Source: Chromatiales bacterium
GTDB taxonomy: Bacteria > Pseudomonadota > Gammaproteobacteria > Thiohalomonadales > Thiohalomonadaceae
Length of the DNA: 6,580 nt
NCBI GenBank assembly: GCA_029864785.1
Contig: JAOTST010000091.1
Coordinates: forward strand, 1 to 6,580
Direction: 5' to 3'
Shown: in pieces, positions 1 through 6,580 of the stretch
Position numbering within the stretch: the first letter of the stretch is position 1
Layout: each line of letters starts with the position of its first letter
The notes under the pieces: model-generated
What the model saw: the letters and a program-made list of their open reading frames with translations, nothing else
Databases searched by the model: none
Told to the model about the DNA's origin: nothing
Made by a program: the position numbers and the translations under genes

Positions 1-549
1 ATCATACAGAGCAGCATGGGCGTTGGCATCATTGAATTCGATGCCTGCTGCCTTGCATGCCTTGGCCAGTACCGTTTGACCATAGGCGAGTCCACCAAGG
101 GTTGCGGTATCGAAGGTACTGAACTGATGGAACGGGTCTTTCTTGATCTTGGTGCGCGCAACAGCCGCCTGCATAAAGTTCAGATCAAAGGTGGCATTGT
201 GGCCGACTAGAATTGCTCGAGAGCAGTTGGTCTCCTTCACCTCTTTACGAATTGGATTGAGGATCATCTCCATCGCCTTGAGTTCGGGTTTGGCCATACG
301 GAAGGGGTTGAAGGGATCGATACCTGTAAATTTGAGGGCATTGGTGTCGAGGTTGGCACCGGGAAAGGGTTCTATATGAACGGCAATGCTCTCTTTTTGT
401 TTGATGATACCTTCATCATTCATTCGAAGAATAACTGCAGCCACCTCTAGTAGGGCATCTTTCTTATGATTAAATCCAGCCGTCTCTACATCAATGATAA
501 CGGGAAGAAATCCACGAAATCGGTCGGCAATGCCTTTTTTATAAGCCAC
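1..549 (-). CDS. rnt: Ribonuclease T (RNase T), 3' end missing at window edge
   Basis: RNase T is a DEDDh-family 3'-to-5' exoribonuclease that trims the 3' ends of tRNA and other stable RNAs and takes part in tRNA CCA end turnover, as a cytoplasmic dimer. The 183 visible residues align closely with my memory of the E. coli protein (about 215 residues). All five catalytic positions are present: Asp20 and Glu22 in VIIDVETAGF, Asp122 in GHNATFD, His178 in NAHAALYD, and Asp183, the very last codon before the left edge. These sit exactly three residues earlier than in E. coli. About 30 C-terminal residues lie outside the window. The start is GTG at 547-549, preceded by AAAGGA six bases upstream. 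An ATG overlapping it (549-551) is in another frame and soon hits a stop. It lies 10 bases after the methyltransferase gene and is probably co-transcribed with it and pyrC. Confidence 0.96.
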   Translation of the reverse strand, partial: MAYKKGIADRFRGFLPVIIDVETAGFNHKKDALLEVAAVILRMNDEGIIKQKESIAVHIEPFPGANLDTNALKFTGIDPFNPFRMAKPELKAMEMILNPIRKEVKETNCSRAILVGHNATFDLNFMQAAVARTKIKKDPFHQFSTFDTATLGGLAYGQTVLAKACKAAGIEFNDANAHAALYD

Positions 550-555
550 ATTAAT

Positions 556-561
556 TCCTTT
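556..561 (-). promoter_or_regulatory. Ribosome binding site of rnt, overlapping the preceding stop codon
   Basis: Read on the minus strand this is AAAGGA, six bases before the GTG start of rnt. Two of its bases belong to the TAA stop codon (560-562) of the upstream methyltransferase gene. It decides for the GTG start over an in-frame TTG eight codons further upstream and an out-of-frame overlapping ATG. The overlap suggests that ribosomes ending the upstream gene can re-initiate on rnt. Confidence 0.7.
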
Positions 562-1150
562 AATTGATTGCAATAAAGCGGCTATAGAGTTCAAGGATGA
601 TAACGACCAGAATGGCCGTTATGACCGTATAGTGCTCATGGTTCTTATACCATTGAGGGGCGTTCCAGCTGGTTTTTCTAAGTTCGAATATTCGAAATAT
701 ATTGGGAATGAAGCGTGGAACGGATGTTTCAAATGCTTTCCACTGTTCTGGGAATATCTTTTTTAGTGTGTGCTCTTCACCAAGAACTGTTGGAATATAG
801 GTGATTATAAAGATGAAGGCGCTTGCACTCCATACCAGTGGATGGTGAATGATGAGATTGATGCCCAGAAGAATAAAAAATGAGCCAACATAGAGTGGGT
901 TCCGCACGATGGCATAGATTCCCTCCATATTGAGTTGTTGGTTTTTGTGCAAAGTACCTGCTGAGATAGAGCGTGTGAGCACACCAATAACCATTGCGGC
1001 TAATCCCCATTGGTACTGTGTCTGGTCTATGGATAGAATTGTAATGCGCTCATAAGCAAACAGGTAAATGATAAGTGGCCATAATGTAAAGCGGGCAATG
1101 TGTACGCGTTTGCTCTGTAACCAGATAATTAATGGATGGAGTTCTGACAT
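560..1150 (-). CDS. Membrane methyltransferase, PEMT/ICMT (isoprenylcysteine/phospholipid methyltransferase-like) family
   Basis: This is a predicted inner-membrane SAM-dependent methyltransferase of 196 residues. The family signature is clear: GIYAIVRNPLYVG at residues 77-89, then GEEHTLKKIFP at 124-134 with the paired glutamates, then QWKAFETSVPRFIP at 136-149. In this superfamily these C-terminal segments bind S-adenosylmethionine. Hydrophobic stretches near 20-35, 48-63, 86-101, 107-123 and 175-193 are consistent with an integral membrane protein. The substrate (phospholipid, isoprenoid-like or other small hydrophobic molecule) cannot be told. I chose the ATG at 1148-1150, which leaves a 23-base gap from pyrC. 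The open frame reaches a TTG at 1187-1189 (209 residues, overlapping the end of pyrC by 16 bases), but that TTG has no visible Shine-Dalgarno sequence. The ATG has only a weak AGAAAG upstream. The gene separates pyrC from rnt. Confidence 0.83.
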   Translation of the reverse strand: MSELHPLIIWLQSKRVHIARFTLWPLIIYLFAYERITILSIDQTQYQWGLAAMVIGVLTRSISAGTLHKNQQLNMEGIYAIVRNPLYVGSFFILLGINLIIHHPLVWSASAFIFIITYIPTVLGEEHTLKKIFPEQWKAFETSVPRFIPNIFRIFELRKTSWNAPQWYKNHEHYTVITAILVVIILELYSRFIAIN

Positions 1151-1173
1151 GTATTTGAGGCTTTCTAAGTAAG

Positions 1174-2208
1174 TTAAGTTAATTGCCAATGAAGTGTTTC
1201 ACTGGCCTTCAATGGGATGATTCTGTTTTTGCTATCCAGAGGATAGCTCTCTGGAACGGCCCACGGTTTTTTGATTAAAGTGATTTGGGTTTTGTTGCGC
1301 GGTAGGCCATAAAAATCGGCACCATAACAACTGGAAAACCCTTCCAGCTTATCGAGAGCCCCAAGTAATTCAAATATTTCGGCATAAATTTCAATGGCGC
1401 AGGGAGCAGAAAAGATGCCGGCACAACCACAGGAGCTCTCTTTGGCACTTTGACTGTGAGGTGCACTGTCGGTACCGAGAAAGAAGCGCTTGTGGCCAGA
1501 TTTAACAATCTCACGGAGCCGTTCACGATGCTGTTCACGTTTAAGAATGGGAAGGCAGTAGAGGTGAGGATGAATGCCGCCCTTAAAAATATCATTTCGA
1601 GTGTAAAGCAGGTGTTGAGGCGTTACGGTGGCGGCTACTTGATCGCCTGCATCAATAACAAAATCGGCCATCTCTTTCGTAGTGACATGCTCCAGTACGA
1701 CGGTGAGGTCGGGAACTTTTTGAAGTAGAGGTTTGATCACACTTTCAAGAAAAATCTTCTCTCGATCAAAGACGTCCACTGCGGGATCGGTTACTTCAGC
1801 ATGGATCAATAGGGGAAGCCCAACCTCTGCCATTGTCTGCAGTGTGGGTATCAATCTAAAGATGTCAGTAACACCCGCATCTGAGTTGGTTGTGGCGCCA
1901 GCCGGATAGAACTTTACCCCGTAAATAATGCCACTCTCTTTCGCCTGCTCAATATCCTCTGGTGAGGTCATTTGGGTCAGGTAGAGCGTCATTAATGGAT
2001 TGAAATCAAAATCTTTTGGGGTTGCTGCAACAATTTGTTGACGATAATTTTTAGCAAGGCTAACCGATGTGATCGGCGGCTTTAGATTGGGCATGACAAT
2101 GGCACGTCCAAAGCGTTGAGCATGATGGGGAACGGTCTCTTTCAGGGCTTCACCATCACGGAAATGGACATGCCAGTCATCCGGACGTATCAGTGTTATC
2201 TGCTGCAT
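1174..2208 (-). CDS. pyrC: Dihydroorotase, PyrC type
   Basis: Dihydroorotase catalyses the reversible cyclisation of N-carbamoyl-L-aspartate to dihydroorotate, the third step of pyrimidine synthesis, in the cytoplasm. The 344-residue protein matches the short class-II PyrC family in length (E. coli 348) and along its whole sequence as I recall it. The binuclear zinc site is complete: His13 and His15 in DDWHVHFRD, the carboxylated lysine Lys99 in GVKFYPAGATTNSD, His136 in LLIHAEVTD, His174 in LEHVTTKE, and Asp247 in FLGTDSAPHS. The family signature KESSCGCAGIF lies at 256-266 and the substrate-binding PHLYCLP at 214-220. The ATG at 2206-2208 begins 10 bases after the nhaD stop; only a weak AAGA stands before it, so translational coupling to nhaD is likely. 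No attenuator-like leader is visible, and none would fit in the gap. Confidence 0.97.
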   Translation of the reverse strand: MQQITLIRPDDWHVHFRDGEALKETVPHHAQRFGRAIVMPNLKPPITSVSLAKNYRQQIVAATPKDFDFNPLMTLYLTQMTSPEDIEQAKESGIIYGVKFYPAGATTNSDAGVTDIFRLIPTLQTMAEVGLPLLIHAEVTDPAVDVFDREKIFLESVIKPLLQKVPDLTVVLEHVTTKEMADFVIDAGDQVAATVTPQHLLYTRNDIFKGGIHPHLYCLPILKREQHRERLREIVKSGHKRFFLGTDSAPHSQSAKESSCGCAGIFSAPCAIEIYAEIFELLGALDKLEGFSSCYGADFYGLPRNKTQITLIKKPWAVPESYPLDSKNRIIPLKASETLHWQLT

Positions 2209-2218
2209 TGGTTTGATC

Positions 2219-3700
2219 TTAAGAGATAACGGATGGTGTGTTAATCAGCAGGTGAGTCCATATACTTAAGGCATACCCAAGGGCGATGGCCCACGTCCAT
2301 TTTAGGTGAGCGAAAAATGTATAGATTCCATGAGCTTGTCCCATAAGAGCAACGCCTGCGGCGGAACCAATTGAGAGTAGAGAACCGCCAACCCCCGCTG
2401 TGAGGGTGACCAGTAACCACTGATCCTGGCTCATATCAGGCATCATGCTGAGTACGGCAAACATGACGGGAATGTTATCAATCATGGCAGAAAGAACGCC
2501 TACCAACACGTTAGCCCAGGTAGGACCAAGACCGACGTAAATTGTTTCAGATAAGATCGCCAAATAGCCCAATGCACCAAGGCCTCCTACACAAAGAATG
2601 ACGCCATAGAAGAACATCAGCGTGTCCCACTCGGCTCGGGCAATGATTCCGAAAATATCGAAGTTGCCCTTTTCGACCATTCTAGGGCACTCTGGATCGG
2701 CACATTTACTGGTTATTTCTCCTGCGGCAGCCTCTGGACCAATATCGACGGTTCCGTTCTTACGGGCAATATCTCTCTTTTTGAGGTAATAGCCGAAAAA
2801 TTTTAGGAAGCCCAGACCGGTCATCATGCCCAGTACGGGAGGGAGATGGAGGAAGTTGTGAGCCGATACGGCCATTGTGATGGTAAGCAGGAACAGGGCG
2901 ATGACGATAAATCCACCCTCTTTAATGACAACCGTTTCATTAATAGCATCAGGTTTTTCGTTCGAGACGGATAACGACATAATGATGGCGGGAACTAACC
3001 AGTTCACCAAAGAAGGGATAAATAGCACAAAAAATTCATCGAATTGGATAATACCTTTTTGCCACACCATGAGCGTTGTTATATCTCCAAAGGGGCTGAA
3101 TGCACCACCGGCGTTGGCTGCAACGACAACATTGATACAGGCTATCGCTATAAATTTGGTATTAATGCCGCCAACAGCCATGACCACTGCGGCCATTAGT
3201 AGTGCTGTTGTCAGGTTGTCTGCAATGGGAGAGATTAAAAAGGCAAGCGTCCCAGTGATCCAGAAAATGGCACGTAGTGAAAACCCTTTAGAAATCAACC
3301 ATGCTCTGAGGGCATGAAACACGTTTAAAACTTCCATTGTATTGATGAATGTCATGGCTGCTAATAGAAACAGAAATAGTTCAGCAAACTCTAGCAAGTT
3401 ATGACGGAATGCGGCCTCAGCCGTATGGGTATCGCCTATACTCATGTAGGCGAGGGAGACAAGGGCCCAAATAAGACCTGCCGCAACTAGAACAGGCTTC
3501 GACTTCCTAAGGTAGAGGAACTCCTCGCCGATAACCAAAGCGTAGGCGAAAATGAAGATGGATATTGCGGCAATGCCGTACCAGGATGAGGTTAAATTTG
3601 TTGCAGCACCGCTCGCCATGGCAGCCCATGCGGTGAGAGGGGCGGTAATAAACAGTAGTACAGTAAGAAGGGTAAAAGTTTTGCTTTTGCTCATCTTCAT
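2219..3700 (-). CDS. nhaD: Na+/H+ antiporter NhaD
   Basis: NhaD exports Na+ (and Li+) in exchange for protons across the inner membrane and belongs to the ArsB/NhaD part of the ion transporter superfamily. It is common in marine and haloalkaliphilic gammaproteobacteria. From the chosen start it has 493 residues and about a dozen hydrophobic segments. Recognisable family motifs are SPIADNLTTAL (about 157-167), GGAFSPFGDITTLMVW (198-213), RAEWDTLMFFYG (355-366), MIDNIPVMFAV (406-416) and GGSLLSIGSAAGVALMGQA (438-456). Residues 1-26 form a signal-like hydrophobic segment ending in AWA. The open frame continues upstream to an ATG at 3776-3778 (519 residues), but the extra residues are hydrophilic, unlike an NhaD N-terminus, and that ATG has no ribosome site. 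An alternative ATG lies at 3692-3694, nine bases after a GGA. A loop at about 307-350 carries two cysteines (333 and 338). It is probably the first gene of a unit with pyrC, the methyltransferase and rnt. Confidence 0.94.
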   Translation of the reverse strand: MKMSKSKTFTLLTVLLFITAPLTAWAAMASGAATNLTSSWYGIAAISIFIFAYALVIGEEFLYLRKSKPVLVAAGLIWALVSLAYMSIGDTHTAEAAFRHNLLEFAELFLFLLAAMTFINTMEVLNVFHALRAWLISKGFSLRAIFWITGTLAFLISPIADNLTTALLMAAVVMAVGGINTKFIAIACINVVVAANAGGAFSPFGDITTLMVWQKGIIQFDEFFVLFIPSLVNWLVPAIIMSLSVSNEKPDAINETVVIKEGGFIVIALFLLTITMAVSAHNFLHLPPVLGMMTGLGFLKFFGYYLKKRDIARKNGTVDIGPEAAAGEITSKCADPECPRMVEKGNFDIFGIIARAEWDTLMFFYGVILCVGGLGALGYLAILSETIYVGLGPTWANVLVGVLSAMIDNIPVMFAVLSMMPDMSQDQWLLVTLTAGVGGSLLSIGSAAGVALMGQAHGIYTFFAHLKWTWAIALGYALSIWTHLLINTPSVIS

Positions 3701-3801
3701 TGATCCATATTTTTGCTGGGGGCGGGGAACGGCCATTTCTAAAGAAGGGATCCTATCACAGAGATTAAGAACACTCATTACCGATGATGCTAAATCGTTG
3801 G

Positions 3802-3813
3802 TTATTCGAATAA
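3802..3813. promoter_or_regulatory. Perfect 12-base palindrome, possible operator
   Basis: TTATTCGAATAA reads the same on both strands and lies in the divergent region about 100 bases from each neighbouring start codon. Such a site could bind a dimeric regulator of nhaD or cheW. An AT-rich palindrome of this length can also occur by chance, and I do not recognise it as the site of a known regulator. Confidence 0.25.
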
Positions 3814-3899
3814 TTTCTATTTGCTGACTATCTCATAGCTTGGTAAGGTGTCGGATATTATTGGCTATTTATAGATAGGATAGCTTTAAATTGATTACT

Positions 3900-3903
3900 G
3901 AGG
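3900..3903 (+). promoter_or_regulatory. Ribosome binding site of cheW
   Basis: GAGG lies eight bases before the ATG at 3912-3914. It supports that codon as the start of cheW. Confidence 0.7.
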
Positions 3904-3911
3904 CGATATAG

Positions 3912-4388
3912 ATGTACGAAGCAACTGGCAATCTAGACGATGTGGCATCTCGTTGGGTCACTTTCACCCTGGCTGATGAAATGTATGGTATTGAGGTGAT
4001 GCAGATTCGTGAAGTGCTCCGCAGTCCGGAGATCTCACCAGTTCCTGGAGCGCCATCCTATGTGTTGGGAATTATTAATCTGCGTGGCAATGTCGTTGCC
4101 ATTGTCGATACTCGCAGTCGTTTTGGTCTGCCTCCCCATGAGGTTGATGACAGTTCACGCATTATTATCCTTGAGGCAAAGGATTATATGATTGGATTTT
4201 TGGTTGATAGCGTTAGTGAGGTTGCTGAATTACGCTCTGCTGCGGTTGAGCCTGCTCCTGATACAGGAAGTCATGGTGGCGCCAAATATATCTCAGGGCT
4301 CTACAACCGCGATGATGGCCTGCTGATTCTTATTGATGCCAATAAGCTGCTCTCTGATGATGAGCTGGCTGAACTCTCTTCGTTTTAA
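3912..4388 (+). CDS. cheW: Chemotaxis coupling protein CheW
   Basis: CheW is the cytoplasmic adaptor that joins methyl-accepting chemoreceptors to the histidine kinase CheA in chemosensory arrays. The protein has 158 residues (E. coli CheW 167) and is a single CheW domain covering about residues 13-152. Diagnostic segments are WVTFTLADEMYGIEVMQIRE (15-34), PVPGAPSYVLGIINLRG (43-59) with the conserved NLRG, VVAIVDTRSRFGL (61-73) and IGFLVDSVSEV (94-104). The C-terminus is acidic. It resembles from memory the CheW encoded in the polar-flagellar che cluster of Pseudomonas more than the E. coli one. No cheA, cheY, cheR, cheB or receptor gene is in the window, so here it stands alone; it faces away from nhaD and ends directly against glnD. 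A dedicated role in another CheA-like pathway cannot be excluded. Confidence 0.95.
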   Translation: MYEATGNLDDVASRWVTFTLADEMYGIEVMQIREVLRSPEISPVPGAPSYVLGIINLRGNVVAIVDTRSRFGLPPHEVDDSSRIIILEAKDYMIGFLVDSVSEVAELRSAAVEPAPDTGSHGGAKYISGLYNRDDGLLILIDANKLLSDDELAELSSF

Positions 4389-6580
4389 TTAGCTTTTAGC
4401 CTCCCCAATGGCTTGATATATAGCCTCCCTAACATTGCCTTCATCTATCGGATAACCATCTGTACTTGATATAAAGAAGAGATCTTCTGCACGCTCTCCG
4501 AGTGTGGTGATGCGTGCGTTGTGCAGTATGATTTTTTGCTCATTGAGTGCTTGTGCTATTTGAGCGAGCAGTCCCGGCTGGTCAGTTGATACAACCTCTA
4601 TGACGATAGAATCTGAATTTTTCTCTTGGGAAAAATGGATCTGAGTCGGTATAGAGAACATTTTAAACTGTCTTGGCCTATTGTCACGTATCTGTTCAGG
4701 GGGCTGGTATTCTCCTGAGAGCATCTCTTTAAAGCGCGCTTCAAGTCGTTCAATTTGATGGAGATCACAAATGGGCTCGCCATTTTGATCCAGGATGACA
4801 TAGGTATCCAGAGTCCAACCATCTTCAGATGACATAATTTTAGCATCAACAATTGAGAGTCCCATCTGTGCTAGCGCGGAGGTGATTTGTGAAAACAGGG
4901 AACTTATTACGGGTGTGTGGATGAACACTTCAGTCCCCCCGCGTTCACTATTTTGACGAATAGTGACCAGAGATGGCGCTGAATTATTGTGTAGAATTTG
5001 CTGAGTCTGCCAGCAGACATCTTTGGCGTTGTAGCGCCAGAAATACTCACTACGAAACGTGTTCCATATTTTATCAATTTGGGAGCTATTTTCTCCCTGC
5101 TCCTGAAGCCATTTTTTTGCCTCTTGACGAGTTAGCTGGCTTAGTTCATCCAGCTTGATCTTATTATTTAGTCCACGCCTCAGTGCTTTGGTCGTTTTAC
5201 GATAGAGTTCAGTGAGTAGAGACTCTTTCCAGCTATTCCACACCGTAGGACTTGTCGCACGTATATCGGCAACCGTTAGTAGAAAGAGATAGTCGAGTAA
5301 CGTTTGATCGCCGGCCAGCTCGGCAAATTGGTGGATCTCTGCAGGATCATTCAGATCTTTGCGCTGGGCAGTCGTGGACATGACTAGGTGATTTTCGATA
5401 AGCCAGCCGACGAGGTGGGTATCGTATTGACTGAGTTGATGGCGTTCGCAGAACGCCCGTGCATCAACAACTCCAAGCTTTGAGTGATCACCCCCTCGTC
5501 CCTTGGCGATATCGTGATAGAGTGCAGCGATATAGATCAGCTCGGGTTTAGGAAGCGTCGCCATAATTTTGCTGCAGAGAGGGAACTCATGGCTGAATTC
5601 TGTGACGGTGAGACGCCGTAAATTTCTCAACACTCTGAGAGTGTGCTCATCGACGGTGTATACATGAAATAGATCATGCTGCATCTGTCCCACAATAGAT
5701 CCAAATTCGGGGAGGTAGGCCGCAAGGACGCCATAACGATTCATTCGTCTCAGGGCAAGGGTGATCCCTTTGCTCTGTTTGAGGAGTTCCATAAAGAGGG
5801 AGTGACATTTTATATCGGCACGAAAATCATCATCAATGCGGTCAATATTACTCCTGATGAGTCTTATTGTTTCTGCTCTGACTCCGGTGATCTCAGCGTT
5901 CTGTGCCATCAACAAAAATATTTCAAGTAGAGCAAATGGATATTGCTCAAAAATTTGCGGGTTAGATACCTCAATTAAATTGTTGTGGGAGTTAAAGCGA
6001 CGGTTGAGAGTTTTAACTGTATCGTGCTGCCCCTTTCTTAGGATCTCTTGATCGTAGAGTTGTAGCAGCATCTCATTAAGACGTTCCAGCTCGGTAATTG
6101 TGCGATAGTATGCTCGCATAAATTGTTCAACGGCCATATGTGATTGATCGTTGCGGTAGCCAAACTGTTCAGCGAGGGAACGCTGATGGTCAAATAGTAG
6201 TCGGTCTTCACGTCGACCGGCAATGGAGTGAAGCCCGAATCGAACACGCCAAAGAAACTGTTCACCCTCATGTAATAGTTGATACTCTTCTTCAGTTAGA
6301 AAGTTATACGTAACCAGATCGGCAAGTCGCTCAGCTCCAAAATGTCGTTTGGCAACCCAGCCTATATTCTGGATATCCCTCAGACCACCGGGTCCCTCTT
6401 TGATGTTTGGCTCGAGGTTATAGGCGGTATCATTAAATTTAGCGTGTCGGTTTTGTTGCTCTTCTAGTTTTGCGGCAAAAAATAGTGTGCTGGGCCATAT
6501 CTTGTCAGGGCCTGTCGCAGAACGCATCTGTTGATAGAGATTTTCTGAACCTGAAAGTAGGCGAGATTCCATTAAGTTGG
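4389..6580 (-). CDS. glnD: Bifunctional uridylyltransferase/uridylyl-removing enzyme GlnD, 5' end beyond window edge
   Basis: GlnD senses glutamine: it uridylylates PII proteins (GlnB/GlnK) when nitrogen is scarce and removes UMP when glutamine is plentiful, thereby steering GlnE and NtrB/NtrC. The frame is open to the right edge. About 730 residues are visible of the roughly 890 usual in the family, so the N-terminal nucleotidyltransferase domain with its metal-binding aspartates lies outside. Numbering from the methionine at 6570-6572, the linker shows NLEPNIKEGPGGLRDIQ (52-68), the uridylyl-removing HD domain carries VDEHTLRV (307-314), LYHDIAKGRGGDHS (351-364) with His353-Asp354, and TVADIRATSP (433-442), and two ACT domains follow at about 547-620 and 656-725 (STDQPGLLAQIA; ARITTLGERAEDLFFI). 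That methionine is internal, matching the E. coli stretch NLIESRLL, not the start. No frame disruption is seen. Confidence 0.97.
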   Translation of the reverse strand, partial: NLMESRLLSGSENLYQQMRSATGPDKIWPSTLFFAAKLEEQQNRHAKFNDTAYNLEPNIKEGPGGLRDIQNIGWVAKRHFGAERLADLVTYNFLTEEEYQLLHEGEQFLWRVRFGLHSIAGRREDRLLFDHQRSLAEQFGYRNDQSHMAVEQFMRAYYRTITELERLNEMLLQLYDQEILRKGQHDTVKTLNRRFNSHNNLIEVSNPQIFEQYPFALLEIFLLMAQNAEITGVRAETIRLIRSNIDRIDDDFRADIKCHSLFMELLKQSKGITLALRRMNRYGVLAAYLPEFGSIVGQMQHDLFHVYTVDEHTLRVLRNLRRLTVTEFSHEFPLCSKIMATLPKPELIYIAALYHDIAKGRGGDHSKLGVVDARAFCERHQLSQYDTHLVGWLIENHLVMSTTAQRKDLNDPAEIHQFAELAGDQTLLDYLFLLTVADIRATSPTVWNSWKESLLTELYRKTTKALRRGLNNKIKLDELSQLTRQEAKKWLQEQGENSSQIDKIWNTFRSEYFWRYNAKDVCWQTQQILHNNSAPSLVTIRQNSERGGTEVFIHTPVISSLFSQITSALAQMGLSIVDAKIMSSEDGWTLDTYVILDQNGEPICDLHQIERLEARFKEMLSGEYQPPEQIRDNRPRQFKMFSIPTQIHFSQEKNSDSIVIEVVSTDQPGLLAQIAQALNEQKIILHNARITTLGERAEDLFFISSTDGYPIDEGNVREAIYQAIGEAKS

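Larger units (their letters stand above)
3701..3911. promoter_or_regulatory. Divergent intergenic region between nhaD and cheW
   Basis: This 211-base stretch separates the start of nhaD (leftward) from the start of cheW (rightward), so it must hold promoters for both. I found no pair of hexamers close to the sigma-70 consensus at proper spacing on either strand, and no sigma-28 flagellar promoter at the right distance from cheW. The best weak candidate for nhaD is an extended -10-like TGTGATAGGAT read leftward near 3750-3760, which would favour the internal nhaD starts over the far one. The stretch is AT-rich at 3790-3900 and holds a 12-base palindrome (3802-3813) and repeated CTAT/ATAG units (3817-3911). 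The part nearest nhaD contains a G/C-rich run around 3717-3734. Confidence 0.5.

Noticed and set aside
16..379. Two overlapping plus-strand open frames in the rnt region
   Set aside because: Both are antisense to RNase T, which is confirmed by its catalytic residues. They resemble no protein I know.
683..696. Perfect 14-base palindrome TTCGAATATTCGAA
   Set aside because: It lies inside the methyltransferase coding sequence and is explained by the codons for residues around FRIFEL. It shares the TTCGAA core with the palindrome at 3802, but such a short AT-rich core is likely to recur by chance.
1151..1189. Longer form of the methyltransferase starting at TTG and overlapping pyrC by 16 bases
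   Set aside because: The TTG lacks a Shine-Dalgarno sequence and the ATG at 1148-1150 gives a normal family length with a clean gap. It remains a possible alternative.
1450..1728. Open frame of 92 codons on the plus strand inside pyrC
   Set aside because: It is antisense to highly conserved dihydroorotase sequence and has no recognisable domain.
2877..3317. Open frame of 146 codons on the plus strand inside nhaD
   Set aside because: It lies entirely antisense to a well-supported membrane protein gene, and its low-complexity composition is what the complement of hydrophobic codons gives. No ribosome site or family resemblance was seen.
3885..3911. Possible sigma-28 (flagellar) promoter for cheW, TAAA followed by GGCGATAT
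   Set aside because: The spacing between the two parts is four bases too short, and transcription would begin after the start codon and ribosome site.
6573..6580. The methionine at 6570-6572 as the start of a shortened GlnD
   Set aside because: The frame stays open to the edge, and the residues before it (Asn-Leu) match the interior of GlnD, so the gene is cut by the window, not naturally short.

Overview
The window looks like an ordinary chromosomal housekeeping region of a gammaproteobacterium. RNase T (an enzyme of that group), a PyrC-type dihydroorotase, a GlnD and a CheW that resembles the one in pseudomonad flagellar/chemotaxis clusters all point this way. Base composition is moderate. 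An NhaD-type Na+/H+ antiporter fits a marine or otherwise saline habitat, but that is inference and the genus cannot be named from this sequence.

Layout, left to right. Positions 1-3700 carry four minus-strand genes in tight order, read from right to left: nhaD, pyrC, a small membrane methyltransferase of the PEMT/ICMT type, and rnt (RNase T, cut by the left edge). The gaps are 10, 23 and 10 bases, so a single transcript is likely. Positions 3701-3911 are a divergent non-coding region that must hold the promoters of nhaD and cheW. It contains a perfect 12-base palindrome and many CTAT/ATAG units. Positions 3912-4388 hold cheW on the plus strand. Positions 4389-6580 hold glnD on the minus strand, with its N-terminal nucleotidyltransferase part beyond the right edge. 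The cheW and glnD stop codons abut with no base between them.

Functionally the genes are a mix: sodium/pH homeostasis (NhaD), pyrimidine synthesis (PyrC), lipid or small-molecule methylation (the membrane protein), 3'-end RNA maturation (RNase T), chemotaxis signalling (CheW) and nitrogen sensing (GlnD). Grouping of pyrC with rnt is familiar from other gammaproteobacteria; the methyltransferase between them and nhaD in front are the less expected parts.

I saw no mobile element, CRISPR array, tRNA, rRNA, or convincing new system. The observations in Part 2 are modest: an inserted gene, a cysteine-bearing loop in NhaD, start-site questions, the abutting convergent genes, and possible operators.
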